Positions 1-61,020 of a stretch of 64,000 bases of DNA are shown piece by piece. Made by a program: the position numbers and the translations under genes. Position 1 is the first letter of the stretch. The number at the start of each line of letters is the position of its first letter. The DNA comes from Pegoplata infirma (lineage: Eukaryota; Arthropoda; Insecta; Diptera; Anthomyiidae). The stretch is taken from positions 99,225,550 through 99,289,549 of the forward strand of contig OY992536.1 of assembly GCA_963921195.1 (NCBI GenBank). Reading direction: 5' to 3'. Below the pieces are notes generated by a model. It did no database searches. It had not been told where the DNA came from and was given only the letters and a program-made list of their open reading frames with translations.

Positions 1-196
1 TTGAATTTTATAATAGAAAATTAAAAATATATATGTACTGTAGGAGTGGTAAACAACAAAAAATAAAAATTAAGACACAATAATGAGATAAAAAAATAAT
101 AATGGAATTCACTATAGAAATTTTAGTTTTGCAAAATTGTGCAATGTCAAAATTGCAACTTTATTTGCGTGTTATTTTGTAAAGAGTAACAATAGT

Positions 197-446
197 AATG
201 GAATTCACGTCAGCAATTTTAGTCTTGCAAAAATGCGAAATGTCAAAATTGAAACTTTATTTGCTTGTTATTTTGCAAATTGTAGCAATTTTGTGACTAT
301 TGAAATAAAATGTGATACTTTTTTAGCAATAGCGCATCATGTAAATGGTAAAAGAAAAGTGAAAAAGTTGATTTAATGTTTTTTTTTTTAAAAATTGCAA
401 TCTTGCACTGTTGCAAGGGCTAACAAATTCTGACGTGAATACCATC
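197..446. mobile_element. MITE with 3-bp TSD, GGTATTCA family
   Basis: Left terminus AAT-GGAATTCACGTCAG (197-213) and right terminus CTGACGTGAATACC-ATC (430-446). Flanked by the direct repeat AGT (194-196, 447-449). Interior has GCAAAATTGC-like repeats and no coding capacity. Confidence 0.65.
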
Positions 447-537
447 AGTATTACTATTGAAATGCAAATCTTTTTTTGCAACTAAACATTGTTTAGTAAA
501 CAAAATCATTGACTTTTTGCATCATTTAAAATATAAT

Positions 538-677
538 AGTGGTATTCACGTCAGCAATTGAAAATTTTTTACAACAAACACATGGGATGAAATAAAACAA
601 AAAAATATTTTGTGTGTGTTCGTTGTAATAAATGTTGCATTTTGCAAGGGAAAAAAACTTCTGACTTGAATACCGTC
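538..677. mobile_element. MITE with 3-bp TSD, GGTATTCA family
   Basis: 140 bp. Left AGT-GGTATTCACGTCAG, right CTGACTTGAATACC-GTC, flanked by AAT (535-537, 678-680). The interior is related to the element at 3014-3181, in the opposite orientation. Confidence 0.7.
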
Positions 678-957
678 AATATATAGAAAAGTGTTCAAGT
701 TCATTTAAAATGTTTTTCTTCTTTTTTTTTTAAAGTTGCAATTTTGCACTGTTGCAATGGAAACATTTCTGAGGTGAATAGCCTGAATATATGATTTAAT
801 TTTTAACAGTACTACTCAATATTAATATTGCAGCGAAAGAAAGTTTATGCATTAAAAATCGATTTTATAGCATTAAAAATATGTACAGTAGGATGGCCGC
901 GAAATGTGAGAGCGATTTTTTTATTTTTGAAATTGAATATCGTCGGGTCAAAATATT

Positions 958-1468
958 CACTCAAAAAATTATGACGGTAGATTCCACTACAAAAGACAGT
1001 AAAAACTACTACATTTGCTGTTGTTTAGGCGTCCACTGCATTTTACGGTAAAATCAACCAAAAATTTTTGTTGTTTTTAACTATTGATTAACAACTGCAA
1101 AAAACGGTAAAAACTACTTCAACTTACAGTTGTTTTTACTGTAACTCAAATTGTCTGAATTTCCTTGTAAACGTCAAAAACGGTTAAAATTATTTGGAAA
1201 TAAATCCTGCTGCATCTGACACTTCCAACTCGTTCAACACATCCGTTTTTCTAAAATTTTTAGAAAATTATAAGCTTTTTTATAGACTAACAACTACATA
1301 AAACAACTGTTACTACAATGTAGTAATTTTTTGTATTTATTTTTTAAAACGACAAAAAATGTTGTGTGAGATTTTTCATGCAAAAACAACTTAAGTTGTA
1401 GTTGAAAACAAAAACTACTACTTACTACACAAATGACCGGCATATAGAAACTGCAATAATTTTCTAAG
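958..1468. mobile_element. CACTCAAAAAATT-type MITE
   Basis: Left end CACTCAAAAAATTATG, right end AATTTTCTAAG followed by TA. The interior is rich in AAAACTACT/AACAACTG motifs and matches the sequences at 57411 onward and at the ends of the 58196-63318 element. The left TA is mutated. Confidence 0.5.
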
Positions 1469-1917
1469 TATTGTGCCACATGGTCTTAAACTGCTGTAGA
1501 ACAAATTTGAGCCAAATCGGATAAGATTAACCCGTGCCCCTTTGAGGTCAAAGTTTACAAGGTAAAAAAAAAATCCATACAAGCAAACAATTTTTTTTAG
1601 ATTTTTATTTTTGAATGTTAGTGAACTTTATAAGATTATGAACTGCAAAAAAGTTAACTTCGATCGGACAAGTTTTTCAAATCCAAAATGAACTAAAAAA
1701 AAAAAAATTGAGGCTGGTTGGGTACTCTAAAAATTTAAAAAAATGTTTTTTTTTTAAGTTTTGACAAGCATACATTAAAGATTTTTTGTCGTTCTTTAAA
1801 ATAGATCTTCTTTGTTTATTATACCTCAATTATAGACCAAAATACGATGTCACCGAAAAAGAGAAATTGAATCTATTTTCAAGAGCAACAAGAAATCTTT
1901 AATGTATGAAATTTTAA
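1469..1917. other. Intergenic, no recognised element
   Basis: AT-rich sequence with homopolymer runs. I see no gene and no clear element boundary. Confidence 0.5.
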
Positions 1918-2448
1918 ATCTAAAAAATTGGCACTCCCCAAAATTTTTTAATTCACATACCTCTAGCCCTATATTGTTTAGTTTTCCCGGTACTGCAATT
2001 TAAGGGTCCAATAAGGTCTTGAGAATTTTAGAAACTGAATAACTAAAAAACTGTTGCTCTTTCGAGTATTTAGCAGACAAGTTCTAGAAACCAAAATCTA
2101 CAAAAATGCTCTTGGACTTTTTGTTCTGTCCGCAATAGAGTCAAATTGAGGGCGTTTTTGGTTCTTTGAATATTCATAGTTTCGCCGGTTCTCTGCACAT
2201 CAGTGGACCCTAATAGGTCCAAATTTTGAATCTAAAAAATTGGCACTCACGAAAATTTTAAAATTCACATACCTTTAGCACTATCTTGTTTTGTTTTTCC
2301 GGAACAGCAATTTAGGGGCCCAATAGGGTCTTGAGAATTTTAGAAACTGAATAACTAAAAAACTGTTGCTCTTTCGAGTATTTAGCAGACAAGTTCTAAG
2401 AAACAAGAGCTACAAAAATGCTCGTGGACTTTTTGTTGTGTCGGCATT
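1918..2448. repeat. Direct repeat pair, about 220 bp each
   Basis: 1918-2146 and 2231-2448 both run from TCTAAAAAATTGGCACTC through GAGAATTTTAGAAACTGAAT and TTTCGAGTATTTAGCAGACA to GGACTTTTTGTT. They are clearly similar with scattered differences. Related sequence is seen at 22700-22860 and 34930-35300. Confidence 0.75.
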
Positions 2449-2520
2449 ATTAACCGAAATATGAGCATTTTTTAATTTTCGGGAATGGCAAATTATTTGG
2501 ATTTTTTATCAATTGTAAAT

Positions 2521-2700
2521 AGTTTTTTTTAGGCATTTGTGAGGTTTCATTGGCATTAGTACAAATAATGCGCCAATGCCAAAAAAATTTCATTGGCAAT
2601 AACTAACTGCTAATGTTTTTTTTTGGCATCGGCATTAGTTCCAACTAATGTCAATGAAAATTCAATGGCAATTAAAAATTCTCGTTTGTGCTGTGGGGCA
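2521..2700. repeat. Short inverted MITE-like sequence with GGCATT motifs
   Basis: Repeated GGCATTAGT/CATTGGCA motifs in both orientations, ending at a GTTTGTGCTGTGGG terminus. Boundaries are uncertain and no target duplication was found. Confidence 0.3.
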
Positions 2701-2816
2701 ATGTCTTTGGGTTTCTTTTTGACTTGAAAATCAGAAAGTTTTGTAGAAAAAAAAATATTTTTATTTTTGAAAATATTAGTTAATATTAGGACATTACTGA
2801 AAAATCGGGCAGTCAT

Positions 2817-3310
2817 TGGGTGTAGGGTATTGTATGGTCGGTCTTGACGAATATAATTTTTTACTTGTTTTAAATATTTTTTTGCTGAAGATATAAGGTA
2901 AAACATATTTGCTCAGTATTGTAAAGAAGTATATTTTTATCGTATACCCTACACCACTCTGAGGTACAGGGTATATTGAGTTTGTGCTGACGTTTGTAAC
3001 TACCCGAAATATTGACGGTATTCACGTCAGAAATGTTTAAAGTGCGTAAAGTGCGAAATGTAACATTTATTAACACAAACACATATAAATTTTTTTTGTT
3101 TTATTTCATCTCATGTGCTTGTTGTAAAAATTTTGCATTTCGCAATTTTGCAAGGGTAAAACTGCTGATGTGAATACCACTATTAGTTTTAGACCCACTT
3201 TTAAGTACCGATCGACTCAGAACTTTTTTAATTGATTTGGTGATGTGCGTCTGTCTGTCCATATAAACGAGTAAACACGATACAGGTTGACCTAAAAAAA
3301 ATCAAAAAAA
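2817..3310 (-). mobile_element. DINE-1/INE-1-like element remains, minus strand
   Basis: 2941-3310 carries, on the minus strand, the GTCTGTCTGTCC tract, the GAGTCGATCGGTAC box and a terminal hairpin (TATACCCTACACC/GAGGTACAGGGTATA). It is split by the MITE at 3014-3181. A separate fragment with the other terminus (CAAGTAAAAAATTATATTCG) lies at 2817-2876. Confidence 0.6.
3014..3181. mobile_element. MITE with 3-bp TSD inserted in a DINE-like copy
   Basis: 168 bp. Left GAC-GGTATTCACGTCAG, right CTGATGTGAATACC-ACT, flanked by ATT (3011-3013, 3182-3184). Removing it and one ATT approximately restores the DINE sequence (GAAATATTGGTCCTAGACC in intact copies), which supports the exact boundaries. Confidence 0.8.
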
Positions 3311-4017
3311 CTGAGGGTTCCACAGGAAAAATGTCTCATTGTCAGTATATAAAATTTTTCTATAAATTTCTCAAAAAACGTAAAGAACGAAAATGTAAGG
3401 CCACCTCGAAAATTTTGGAACATTCCACATAACCTTAAAATACAAATGACTTTAATTATACTATTTGCTTTGGATCGTCATTCGAAACAATTTTTTTTGC
3501 TACATTAACAAAAGAGTAGTTATTTTTGTTTCAATTTCATAATATTGAGCAATGCCGTTATAAGATGTAGTAAATTATATCAAGTCAAGTTTAAATCATA
3601 AGATTTAAAAAAAAAAAAAGTTTAAATCATAAGATTATTATCTATAAAGATAATGTAAAACAGTATTTTTTTTTTCTTTTATAAAATTTGTAATTAAAGT
3701 TTTAACAATAATAAATATTTCAATATACTTAAAAACTACAAAAAATAATAATAATTATAAGAATTATATTCTTACAAAAGAAATCTCTATAAATAGTTTT
3801 AAAAGATTAACAACAAATAAAAAAAAATGCAAATTGCAAAAATAATTTATTTATCTAAAAAAAGGAGCATTTGACTAGAAAAAAAATTAAAAACTAATAA
3901 ATGGCAATAAAAACATAATAATAATAAACATCTAAATAGGATAAAAATACAACAAATTAATTGTAAATAAAAAAATAATACTTTTTAAGCTAAATAAGGA
4001 AGATTCTAACGTTCTTG
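3311..4017. other. AT-rich intergenic DNA
   Basis: Low-complexity A/T sequence with no open frame or repeat boundary that I can identify. Confidence 0.5.
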
Positions 4018-4025
4018 ACTATATG

Positions 4026-4902
4026 TAGTGTTTATAAAAAACCGACATTTTGGAAAACCGGTTTCTCGGTTAACCGAAAATCAGCTTTTTCGGTTAACCG
4101 GTTTTCTCGGTTAAACCGGAATAAAAAAACCGGTTAACCGGTTTTTTTTTCATTGACTGAAAAAACCAAAAAATACTTGAAAATAACTGATTTTTATTAA
4201 ATAATAAAGCAAATATAGCTTAAGTTAACATATTTGTTTCTTTCAGCAAGGTTTGCAACTATTACGCTATAAAAAAGCGATATTTAAATAATGTACTTTA
4301 TACCCTATTCACACTTACAGTTTTAAACCGTTTTTAGCAATTAGTTTTAGCATTTTATGTCAATATACTGTAACAGAATAAAGAACTAGAACTTCAATTT
4401 AATTTGTATTGGTTTTATTTAGAAAAATACATTTATTCGTTATAAGTAAATTGTAGTTCCGAATTTTATTTTTGTTTTCTTTTATTGACATTTTCGCCAT
4501 TAACAGGGATTTTAACAGTCACTTATTAAGTTTTTCATGAAATGTTCAAAAAAAACGCTGACAACGGCGAGTATTTCAAATTTTTATCAGTTTCGGAAAA
4601 AAATTCCTATTTAGAAAATTATTTCTTGAAGACAAAAAACATTTTAGACGTTCTTTTACGCGGATTTTTAATGTGCTTTTAACGAAATTTTGAAAATATC
4701 ATAAAAAAATAAGTGTAAACCCTTAATATTTGCTAAAATATTCCGTTTTGAAAGTATTTAAAAAAACCGGTTAACCGACAGAAAAAACCGGTTTTCGGTG
4801 AACCGGAAATCTTCAATTCCGGTTAACCGGTTTGCAAAAAAACCGAAATTTTTGGAAAAAACCGGTTTTTCGGTTAACCGGTTAACCGGTTTATAAACAC
4901 TA
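4026..4902. mobile_element. hAT-type MITE with CCGGTTAACCGG subterminal arrays
   Basis: 877 bp. Termini TAGTGTTTATAAA and TTTATAAACACTA, with an exact 8-bp duplication ACTATATG (4018-4025, 4903-4910). Both ends carry dense copies of CCGGTTAACCGG and AAACCGGTTTT; the middle is unique AT-rich DNA without coding capacity. The 8-bp duplication and TAGTG start fit the hAT superfamily. Confidence 0.9.
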
Positions 4903-4910
4903 ACTATATG

Positions 4911-6339
4911 TGATGCTTTAAATCTGCTGGTGTTCTGTCTTGATATTTGAATGAAATTTAATTAATTTTCAAGATACGATATTTTTTTTTCCAAAAATGC
5001 ATAATTAGGAAATATTTTTAAATTTAAAGACTATACTGAACACCAAAAAAAAAAAAAACACAGAAAATTACAGATAAAATGTAATAAAAGCAAATTAAAA
5101 AATAAAATAAAAGATTTGAGCTTCTCAAAGAGATTATAAGATATAAATATTAATTTAAAACAGAGATTCATAAAAAAAATTTCTTAATAAAAAATTCTTA
5201 ACGTATTTGTAATAAAATTTTAAATGTATTTAAGAATTTGGTTTTTACATCATCTTTAGGGTTACTAAAAGACAGGTTAATCCGTTCAGGAATTCTTCAA
5301 TTAGCAATTTCCAAATTCAGACAACAATGTCATGTTAATAAACAGGGAAACATAAAAGAATTTCATATCATATTTCATTCTAAACGTTATATTGAAAAAT
5401 AAGTTTCAGATTTGTGGCTAAATTTTAAATAATTTAATTTTTTTTCCAAATTTTCCTGATATTTCCACAATTTTTTCGATTTTACTAGTTTTATTTTTTC
5501 TAAATATTTCCAATTTATTATATTTAATTTTTTCTGACTTTTTTTTTAATTTTCCAGATTTGTAGGTCTATTCGATACCCAAATTTCTTACTATTTTTTA
5601 CTACAACTGGAAAGTCTTGTTTACTTTTTGCATTGAAAATTTCCAGCCCCAACTAAATTTTCTGTTCCAAATAATCGGTTCCAGAACGCATCATATTACC
5701 CCGCAACCGGTTCTACTTTATATTTTAGAATCAATGATTTTTGTTTGAAATTGTCCCAAAAGCAATCGTTTTTTAGAGCAAGTAGATTTTTTGAAAAATA
5801 ATTTTACATAGAAAATTTTGTTGTGATTACCGTAGAATATATTCAGGAATCTATTGAACCAGGAATATGTTCCAAAAAATTTTCCTGGGGCTGTAGTAAA
5901 ATGAGTAAAAAATAGTAGATTGTAGTAAGGTAATCGAATAGACCTTTTATGTGTTTAATTTTCTAGAATTTTTCCTGCATTTCAACAATATTTCTTTGTT
6001 TTTATAATTGTTCTAAACTTATTTGAGTTAAATAATTTTTCTAAACTTGTTGTCTGAAAGTTGACTGAATATTTTATTTTTATTTTCTAAAATTTCAATG
6101 AATTTTTCTTTTACTGAATTTTTCCAAATTTTATATATCGAGGGCCTATATTCAAAACCCTCTATCTTCCATTTTCACGAAAACGACTTTTTGATGGCAA
6201 AATATTCAGTAAAACGGCCCTCATCTATGGTAAAAATTCAGAACAAAAAATTGTATGAAGATGTCACCGATTTTATAAAGGGAGAGTCAGCAGTAAGACA
6301 GCGGTGATTATATTTTGCCAACTTTCTATATCCATAAAA
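4911..6339. other. AT-rich intergenic DNA
   Basis: No gene recognised. A short phrase (GATGTCACCGATTTTATAAAGGGAG, 6258 onward) recurs at 45640-45665, which marks an unclassified dispersed repeat. Confidence 0.4.
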
Positions 6340-6780
6340 AATAAATTACATTGTGTTTGCAATGCGTTTTCTACGTACTGCGTGAGCATAACGTTTCTGC
6401 AAACTTTCAATGAAAGGTGACATCAATACCAACGTTTTTATGTATATACGGTCTTTTTATATGTATTGGTTCATGAGTTATATGCATTTTAGTGCACTAC
6501 CTGTGTAATGCATTTTTATAATGCATGAACCGATTTTGTTTCTGTAAATTTCCCATGAAAGGTGACGCCAATACCAATGTTTTTTTATTTATATACAGTT
6601 TTTAATGTATATTAGTTCACGAGATAAATGCATTTTAGTGGACTAAAAAAATTGCATTGTGGTTGTAATGCGTGTTTTCTTTAATGCGTAGACCGATTTT
6701 GTTTCTGTAAATTTCCCATGAAAGGTGACGTCAATACCAAGGATTTTATGTATATTCGGTCTCTCTAGGTGTATTGGTTA
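6340..6780. repeat. Three tandem units of about 150-165 bp
   Basis: The phrase AAAGGTGACRYCAATACCAA occurs near 6414, 6556 and 6721, each preceded by a TTTCTGYAAA/TGCAATGCG stretch and followed by ATGTATATWCGGTCT-like sequence. The copies are diverged. Confidence 0.7.
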
Positions 6781-6789
6781 TTTGTGGGG

Positions 6790-8149
6790 AAATATTTGCA
6801 TGGTAATTCTAAGAGGGTTAAATTGGGTAAACAATTGTACTTTGATAGTTTTGAATTTCTTGAAATAATAGTCTTTAAAACTTGAAATATTGATTTTAAG
6901 CAAACAAAACGGGTAAAAGGGGAACATTGGTACTATTTTTATAACTATTGCACTAAAAAACCTAGAATCTCAAAACTCAACATGCAAAACTCAACTCAGC
7001 AAAAATATCATCCCAGAGAAGGACATATACTGAAAACTTAAAATTTTAAGGGTAAAAAAGGGTACCTAAGCTGTTGCACTACAAAGTATGCAGGGGGCTC
7101 GCTAGTATTCTACATTTTAATTACAGTTTAAAATTTTATTATAAATACGATAATTAAAATATAAATTAAAAATAAAATTTGTTCGATATTTGAATATTTT
7201 GTTAAATGAAGTTTTAGTTTTTTTTTTTAAATCTCATTTGTTTTCAAAATTTTTGTGTACAAGTTGGTGAGTTTTTACTAAAAAAATAAATATGTATAAA
7301 AACAAATAAAAGAAAAGATAGAAAAACAAAAATTCATGCAAAATTTTTGACTACTATAAATTTTTAATTGTTGTTATTTTTTTTTATCTAATATATATAA
7401 TGATGCACTTTTCTTGTTTGTTCTAAAAACTTATTTCAATTTAACGTAATTTTTTCTAAATTCTATTCATGTTTTTGTTTGTTTGTTTTGTTTTAATTTT
7501 TAACTTTTTCTTTGGAACATATTTCAAGGTTTTTTTTTTGTTTTGTTAATTATTTTATAGGCAATTTTTTTTGTTTTATTTATTATTATTATTATTAGAT
7601 TCTAATTTAAATCCCTAACATTCTATACTTATAGAATAGAATAAAAAAATCATAATTTTCATTTTAAAATTGTGAAAAAAAAATAACAAAGAATTAAATT
7701 AAAAAAAAAAAATCATAAATAGTTTCATCATTATCATATGAAGTTGCTGTTATTGCTATTAACAACAATAATAATAGTTTTTGGTAAAGTGTTATACTTT
7801 TTGTGTTGCATTTTTTGTTGTTGTGTTTTTGTCGATATTTTGTATAATTTTTGTATCTTAATTATACTATTAAAACAAAAAAAAAAAAATATGTATTAAT
7901 AAATTCTACTGTGGCACAAGTTACCACAGTTTTTGCAAAATAATCTTTTAAAAACAAAAGTTTCGTTTTTAAAAAGTTTTGTGTATAAAATCATTTATAC
8001 TTTTTAGCCAAATCTTTAAAATAATATTTTTTCTCTTGAAAGTAGTTTTTTTTTTTTGTTTGGAAACAAAAACTCTACTTTCTTCTCGACTAGGTTTTTG
8101 TTATATTTGTTTCTTTGAGGGTTATAGTTAGTATTTTGTATTATTTTTT
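6790..8149 (-). other. 3' UTR and downstream flank of Pkc98E
   Basis: Extremely AT-rich, with no recognisable element over most of its length and many poly(T)/TTTATT runs on the plus strand that could act as AATAAA signals for the minus-strand transcript. The true cleavage site cannot be picked from sequence alone. Confidence 0.4.
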
Positions 8150-57161
<49,012 letters not shown>

Positions 57162-57410
57162 CTGAAATTAAGAATGTAAAAGTTAATATACACGCAAAAA
57201 ACAATTAAACTTATTAGCTACACATCACGGTCATAATCTCCAAATTAGAAGTGAGGACTATGACCATTTCCAAAAAGGTCATAATCCCAATTAGGATTAT
57301 GTCCGTTCCCTGTTGGAATTACGAAATTTCGGTCATAACCCCCATTTATATTACGGGGACTAAGTCTAAAGCAATTTTAGTCGCAGACTCTGTTTTTTGC
57401 GGAGAGGGTG
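57162..57410 (-). other. Pkc98E intron with GGTCATAAT repeats
   Basis: Several GGTCATAAT/ATTATGACC-like motifs at 57230-57350. No terminus or exon seen. Confidence 0.4.
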
Positions 57411-57960
57411 CACTCAAAAAATTATGATTGTAGATTTCACTACAAAAGACAGTTAAAACAACTAATTTTTTTGTTGTTTAGGCGTCCACTTCATTTTACG
57501 ATGAAATCAACCAAAAATTTTTGTTTTCTTTAACTATTGATTAATAACTACAAAAAACAACTTCAAATCACAGTTATTTTTAGTGTAACTTAAATGTTCG
57601 GAATTTTTTTATTATCAAAAAAAAAAAAAACGACGTAAAAATAGTTAAAATTGTTTGGTGATAATTCCTGCTGCATCTGCAATCCGGCCACTTTTTTTTT
57701 TCTTTTTTAATTTTTTTCAAGTTTTTAGAATTCAGACGCGTTTTTCGTTTTTTTTTTTCAGAAAATCGCATTTGACTATTAAATTTTATAAGAGTTTTGT
57801 TATTTGCTTGTATTTTCTTGTTTTAACATAGCGGATGAGTAACAAATATTTGCAAAATAATACTCATACGCTATGTTGAAACAAGAAAATACAAGCAAAT
57901 TACAAAATTGTTATGAAATGTAATATTTAAATGCGATTTTCAAGAAAAAAACTTGTCGGA
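57411..57960. repeat. CACTCAAAAAATT-type fragment and adjoining foldback
   Basis: 57411-57600 matches 958-1140 (CACTCAAAAAATTATG, CACTACAAAAGACAGT, TTTAGGCGTCCACT). 57725-57960 is a foldback with arms sharing GAAAATCGCATTT, TTTGCTTGTATTTTCTTGTT and CATAGCG. Confidence 0.6.
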
Positions 57961-58193
57961 TTTTTTTTGTGTGGTTAGACAAACATCTAGCTGACGATCT
58001 TGATAATGTTGTCACCTGCAACAGGCTCTCGATAAAACCCAAAACTGGTGTCAATCAAAGAGGTTATCTATTAACCCAGCTAAACCAATAAAAAAATAAG
58101 TACCTTTCACTAGGAAGAGAAAACTTAACCTAACCATGCCAACTTTGAATGGCATAACTATAGATTTTTCAGGGGTTCAATATCTAAGAATTA
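57961..58193 (+). pseudogene. RNase H-bearing non-LTR element, RT end
   Basis: Reads NRLSIKPKTG..., then TLNGITIDFSGVQYLRII. It continues in the same frame at 63321 (LEKSLLWNQYLN) once the 58196-63318 insertion and one TA are removed. The piece resembles the end of the RT domain, where KYLG..LD motifs occur. Confidence 0.7.
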
Positions 58194-58686
58194 TACACTC
58201 AAAAAATTATGTTAGTAAAATCAACTGAAAATGTCAGTTAAAACTGCTTTGTAAGTTGTTTTGGGGTCAACTACTTTTTCAGTTAAATCAACTAAAAATG
58301 TTAGTTATTTTAACTGACAAAAAACAACTGACTTATGTAGTAAAAACTACTTACATTTGTAGTCAAAACAACTAAAATGTAGTAAAAATAAAATAATAAA
58401 TATATATTTTTTTTTTTTTTTTAATTTTTCAGAAAAAAAATTGAAGACCAAATTTTTTCCAAGTTTTTTTTAAAAAAAGTTGTGAAAAATAAAATAAAAT
58501 TTATTTTTATTTTTTGGAAAAAAAAATTTCTTACTGTTTATGAGTAATTTTTGTTGGTAGTTGGTTTTACTAATTTTTTTACTATTTTTAGTTCATAAAA
58601 GTACTAATATACAGTAATTTATTAGGTTTTTAATTTATTTTTGTTAGTAATAATTCCGTAAGGGGGCGCTTGTTTACAAGCAGAGC

Positions 58687-59427
58687 CAGCGCTGCCAACT
58701 TTGACGATTTATCGTCATTTTGACGATTTTTGAAGTCAATTTTACTAAAATGACGATTGACGATTTTTGATTTTCGCCAGGAACATAAATGACGATTTTG
58801 TTAAATGAGGAAAAAATGGTAAACTTTTGTCAAAAAATTCAAATTTTGTAAGCAAATTCTTTGAAGTTCACTTAATTTTTTGAAAAGAAAAGAGAAAAAC
58901 CTATATTTTTTTTAAAAAAGATAGTTACTTTTAAGAAAAAAGCCTAACAATTTCGGGAAAAGACAGGAAATGTTAAAAATTCACCAGAAAAAACATTAAA
59001 AAAAAGTTTTTTGGTTGAAAAATAGACTTGTTATTAGAAGTGGTCTATATAAATTAATTGGTGCGTTAAATTTACAACGCTCCAATATCGGGATGAATTT
59101 TAACATTGGGGATATGCACAAAAAATCAATTTCAATAATTTTCGTCCTTGGGCCATAAGCTTTTCTTAAGTTTCAAATTTCAGGTAAATTAATTGATAAT
59201 TGGGACTTGAAAAGGGTCGAGGACCAATATTTTGGGTAGTTACAAAAATCAACGGAAACTCATTACACTCTGGACCATGAAGTGGTCTGGGGTATTAACA
59301 TTTTTAGTATTTATTAGCGTAATTTTGTCATGACGATTTTTTGACGACAAATTTTTTTCAACTTGACGATTTTGACGATTTTTTTTTTTAAATTGACGAT
59401 TTCTCGAAAAAAAAGTTGGCAGCACTG
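58687..59427. mobile_element. hAT-type MITE with TGACGATTT arrays
   Basis: 741 bp. Termini CAGCGCTGCCAACTT and AAGTTGGCAGCACTG, exact duplication AGCAGAGC (58679-58686, 59428-59435). Many TGACGATTTT motifs at both ends; a diverged DINE-like piece lies inside (about 59045-59310). Confidence 0.92.
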
Positions 59428-59619
59428 AGCAGAGCTACCAACTGTTTTTGCTGCAAAATCGTTAAATTTTAATTCAGTGTTGCCATTATGTTACATTTCG
59501 GGTATTTGCTGGTGCTTTTTTGGTTTTGCCGTTTTTTAAATACGCGTTTTTAAAGATAAAGTATTTACGGTGTTTTTCCATTTTTTTTTTAATTTGTGAT
59601 TTTTATATTATCAATAGAT

Positions 59620-61020
59620 TTTGCTGAAATTTGAAAGTTAAGCCCAAGACCTAATGAAATTGGGAAAATTTCATCCATGTTTGGACCTTGGCTTCATACA
59701 AACAACCCCTTTAAATTTGAATTAAGTGACTCTAACAACCGTATAATAGGTATTAGGGTATTCAATTAATCGAGGTTCTTGTTTAACCGGTTAATCGAGC
59801 AAATAATTAATCGGGGTTAAGATTTAATCGGTTAATAATCGGTTAAATTTGAATTATTCGATTAACCGAATAATATTAATTTAAAATTTAAATTGAATAT
59901 AAAACCACGGATATTCCGTACTTTTAAAAATTTTATTATAAACAAGTAAGAAATCTACATCCGCTATGCCAAAGCTTCAAATACCCCCAACAATCTCAGC
60001 CCAAATAAAGAAATTTTGCATGGCATCCTGAAAGATTACCCAATCCAAAATGACACCAACGTGAAAAATATCACCTCATAATTAAATGTCAAATTTGGCC
60101 CCAATTTAATGCGAAAAAATGACAAAAAAAATAAAGCTATTTTTATGGCTTTATTGTTTGGTTTCCAAATTTGTTTTTTTTTATTTTTTAGTGCTAAAAT
60201 TACAATAATTTCATCGCTCAATATCTCCGTGATTAAAAAATATATCTGAAGGATTCCAAAAGTATTTTTTTCAGATGTGCTAAACTATTTTCACATCTAA
60301 AAATATTTCGCGGTTTTATAGGGTCCCGAACATTACGAAAATCTGAGTTTATTCACAATCTAATTAAAATGATTTCAGTTTCCTACTATAATTGAGTAAA
60401 TTTACACCAATTGCGTAATTCTACTTAAAATTATTGAAAATTTACACAATATATAGTAGTAATTTATTTGAATTTGTATAAATTTACCAATTAATAGTTG
60501 GAAACTGGACTCAATTTTTTAGTATGCAGTATTGTAAATCGAAATCCTAAATATCTCAATATGAGATAGATCAGTTCTAAGGCCAGATTCAGATTACGCG
60601 CATGAAAACGATTAGAAAAATCTATTGTGCTGGAAATGTTTAACAAATTGGCTAGGGTCATGAAGTTAATTTTTTTTAAGCCGAAATAAATTTTTGGGGC
60701 CTCGATAAAATATTTTCTTGACGACAATTTTACACATTGATAAAAGAGAGTTTGATTAATTTGTTTATACCCTAACTTCTTTAAGCAGAACCGTAATTTA
60801 CAGAACCTTAAACAGCAAAAAATAACCAAAAGTAATAAAAAAAAGAAATTTCGGTTAATCGGTTAATCGACACAAATTAATCGGTTTATTTGTTATTTGA
60901 AAATTGGCAATTTTAAATTATTCGAACAGTTAATCGACCAAAATTAATCGGTTAACCGATTAACGGTTAATCGATTGAATACCCTAATAGGTATCCTGTC
61001 AAAATGAGCAGGTAAACGTG
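59620..61020 (-). mobile_element. DINE-like copy split by a hAT MITE
   Basis: On the minus strand 59753-59620 reads the ATTATACGGTTGTTAGAGTC...CCAAACATGG region of the 18297-19119 element. 60987-61020 carries the neighbouring sequence. The insertion point falls in the ATATCTATTATAATAC stretch of the intact copy. Confidence 0.65.
59754..60986. mobile_element. hAT-type MITE with TTAATCGGTTAA motifs
   Basis: 1233 bp. Termini TAGGGTATTCAATTAATCGA and TAATCGATTGAATACCCTA, exact duplication ATAGGTAT (59746-59753, 60987-60994). Dense GGTTAATCGGTTAACCGATT-like motifs at both ends. Confidence 0.92.

Larger units (their letters stand above)
101..783. mobile_element. Cluster of nested GGTATTCACGTCAG MITEs
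   Basis: Positions 101-196 and 197-292 are two similar units of about 96 bp, both starting AATGGAATTCAC. The stretch ends with a degenerate right terminus (CTGAGGTGAATAGCC near 769-783). Inside it are two better-defined elements (197-446 and 538-677). It may be one older element with two younger relatives inside it. Confidence 0.5.

Noticed and set aside
137..376. 79-residue open frame with an internal duplicated peptide
   Set aside because: It lies across the duplicated ends of the GGTATTCA MITE family.
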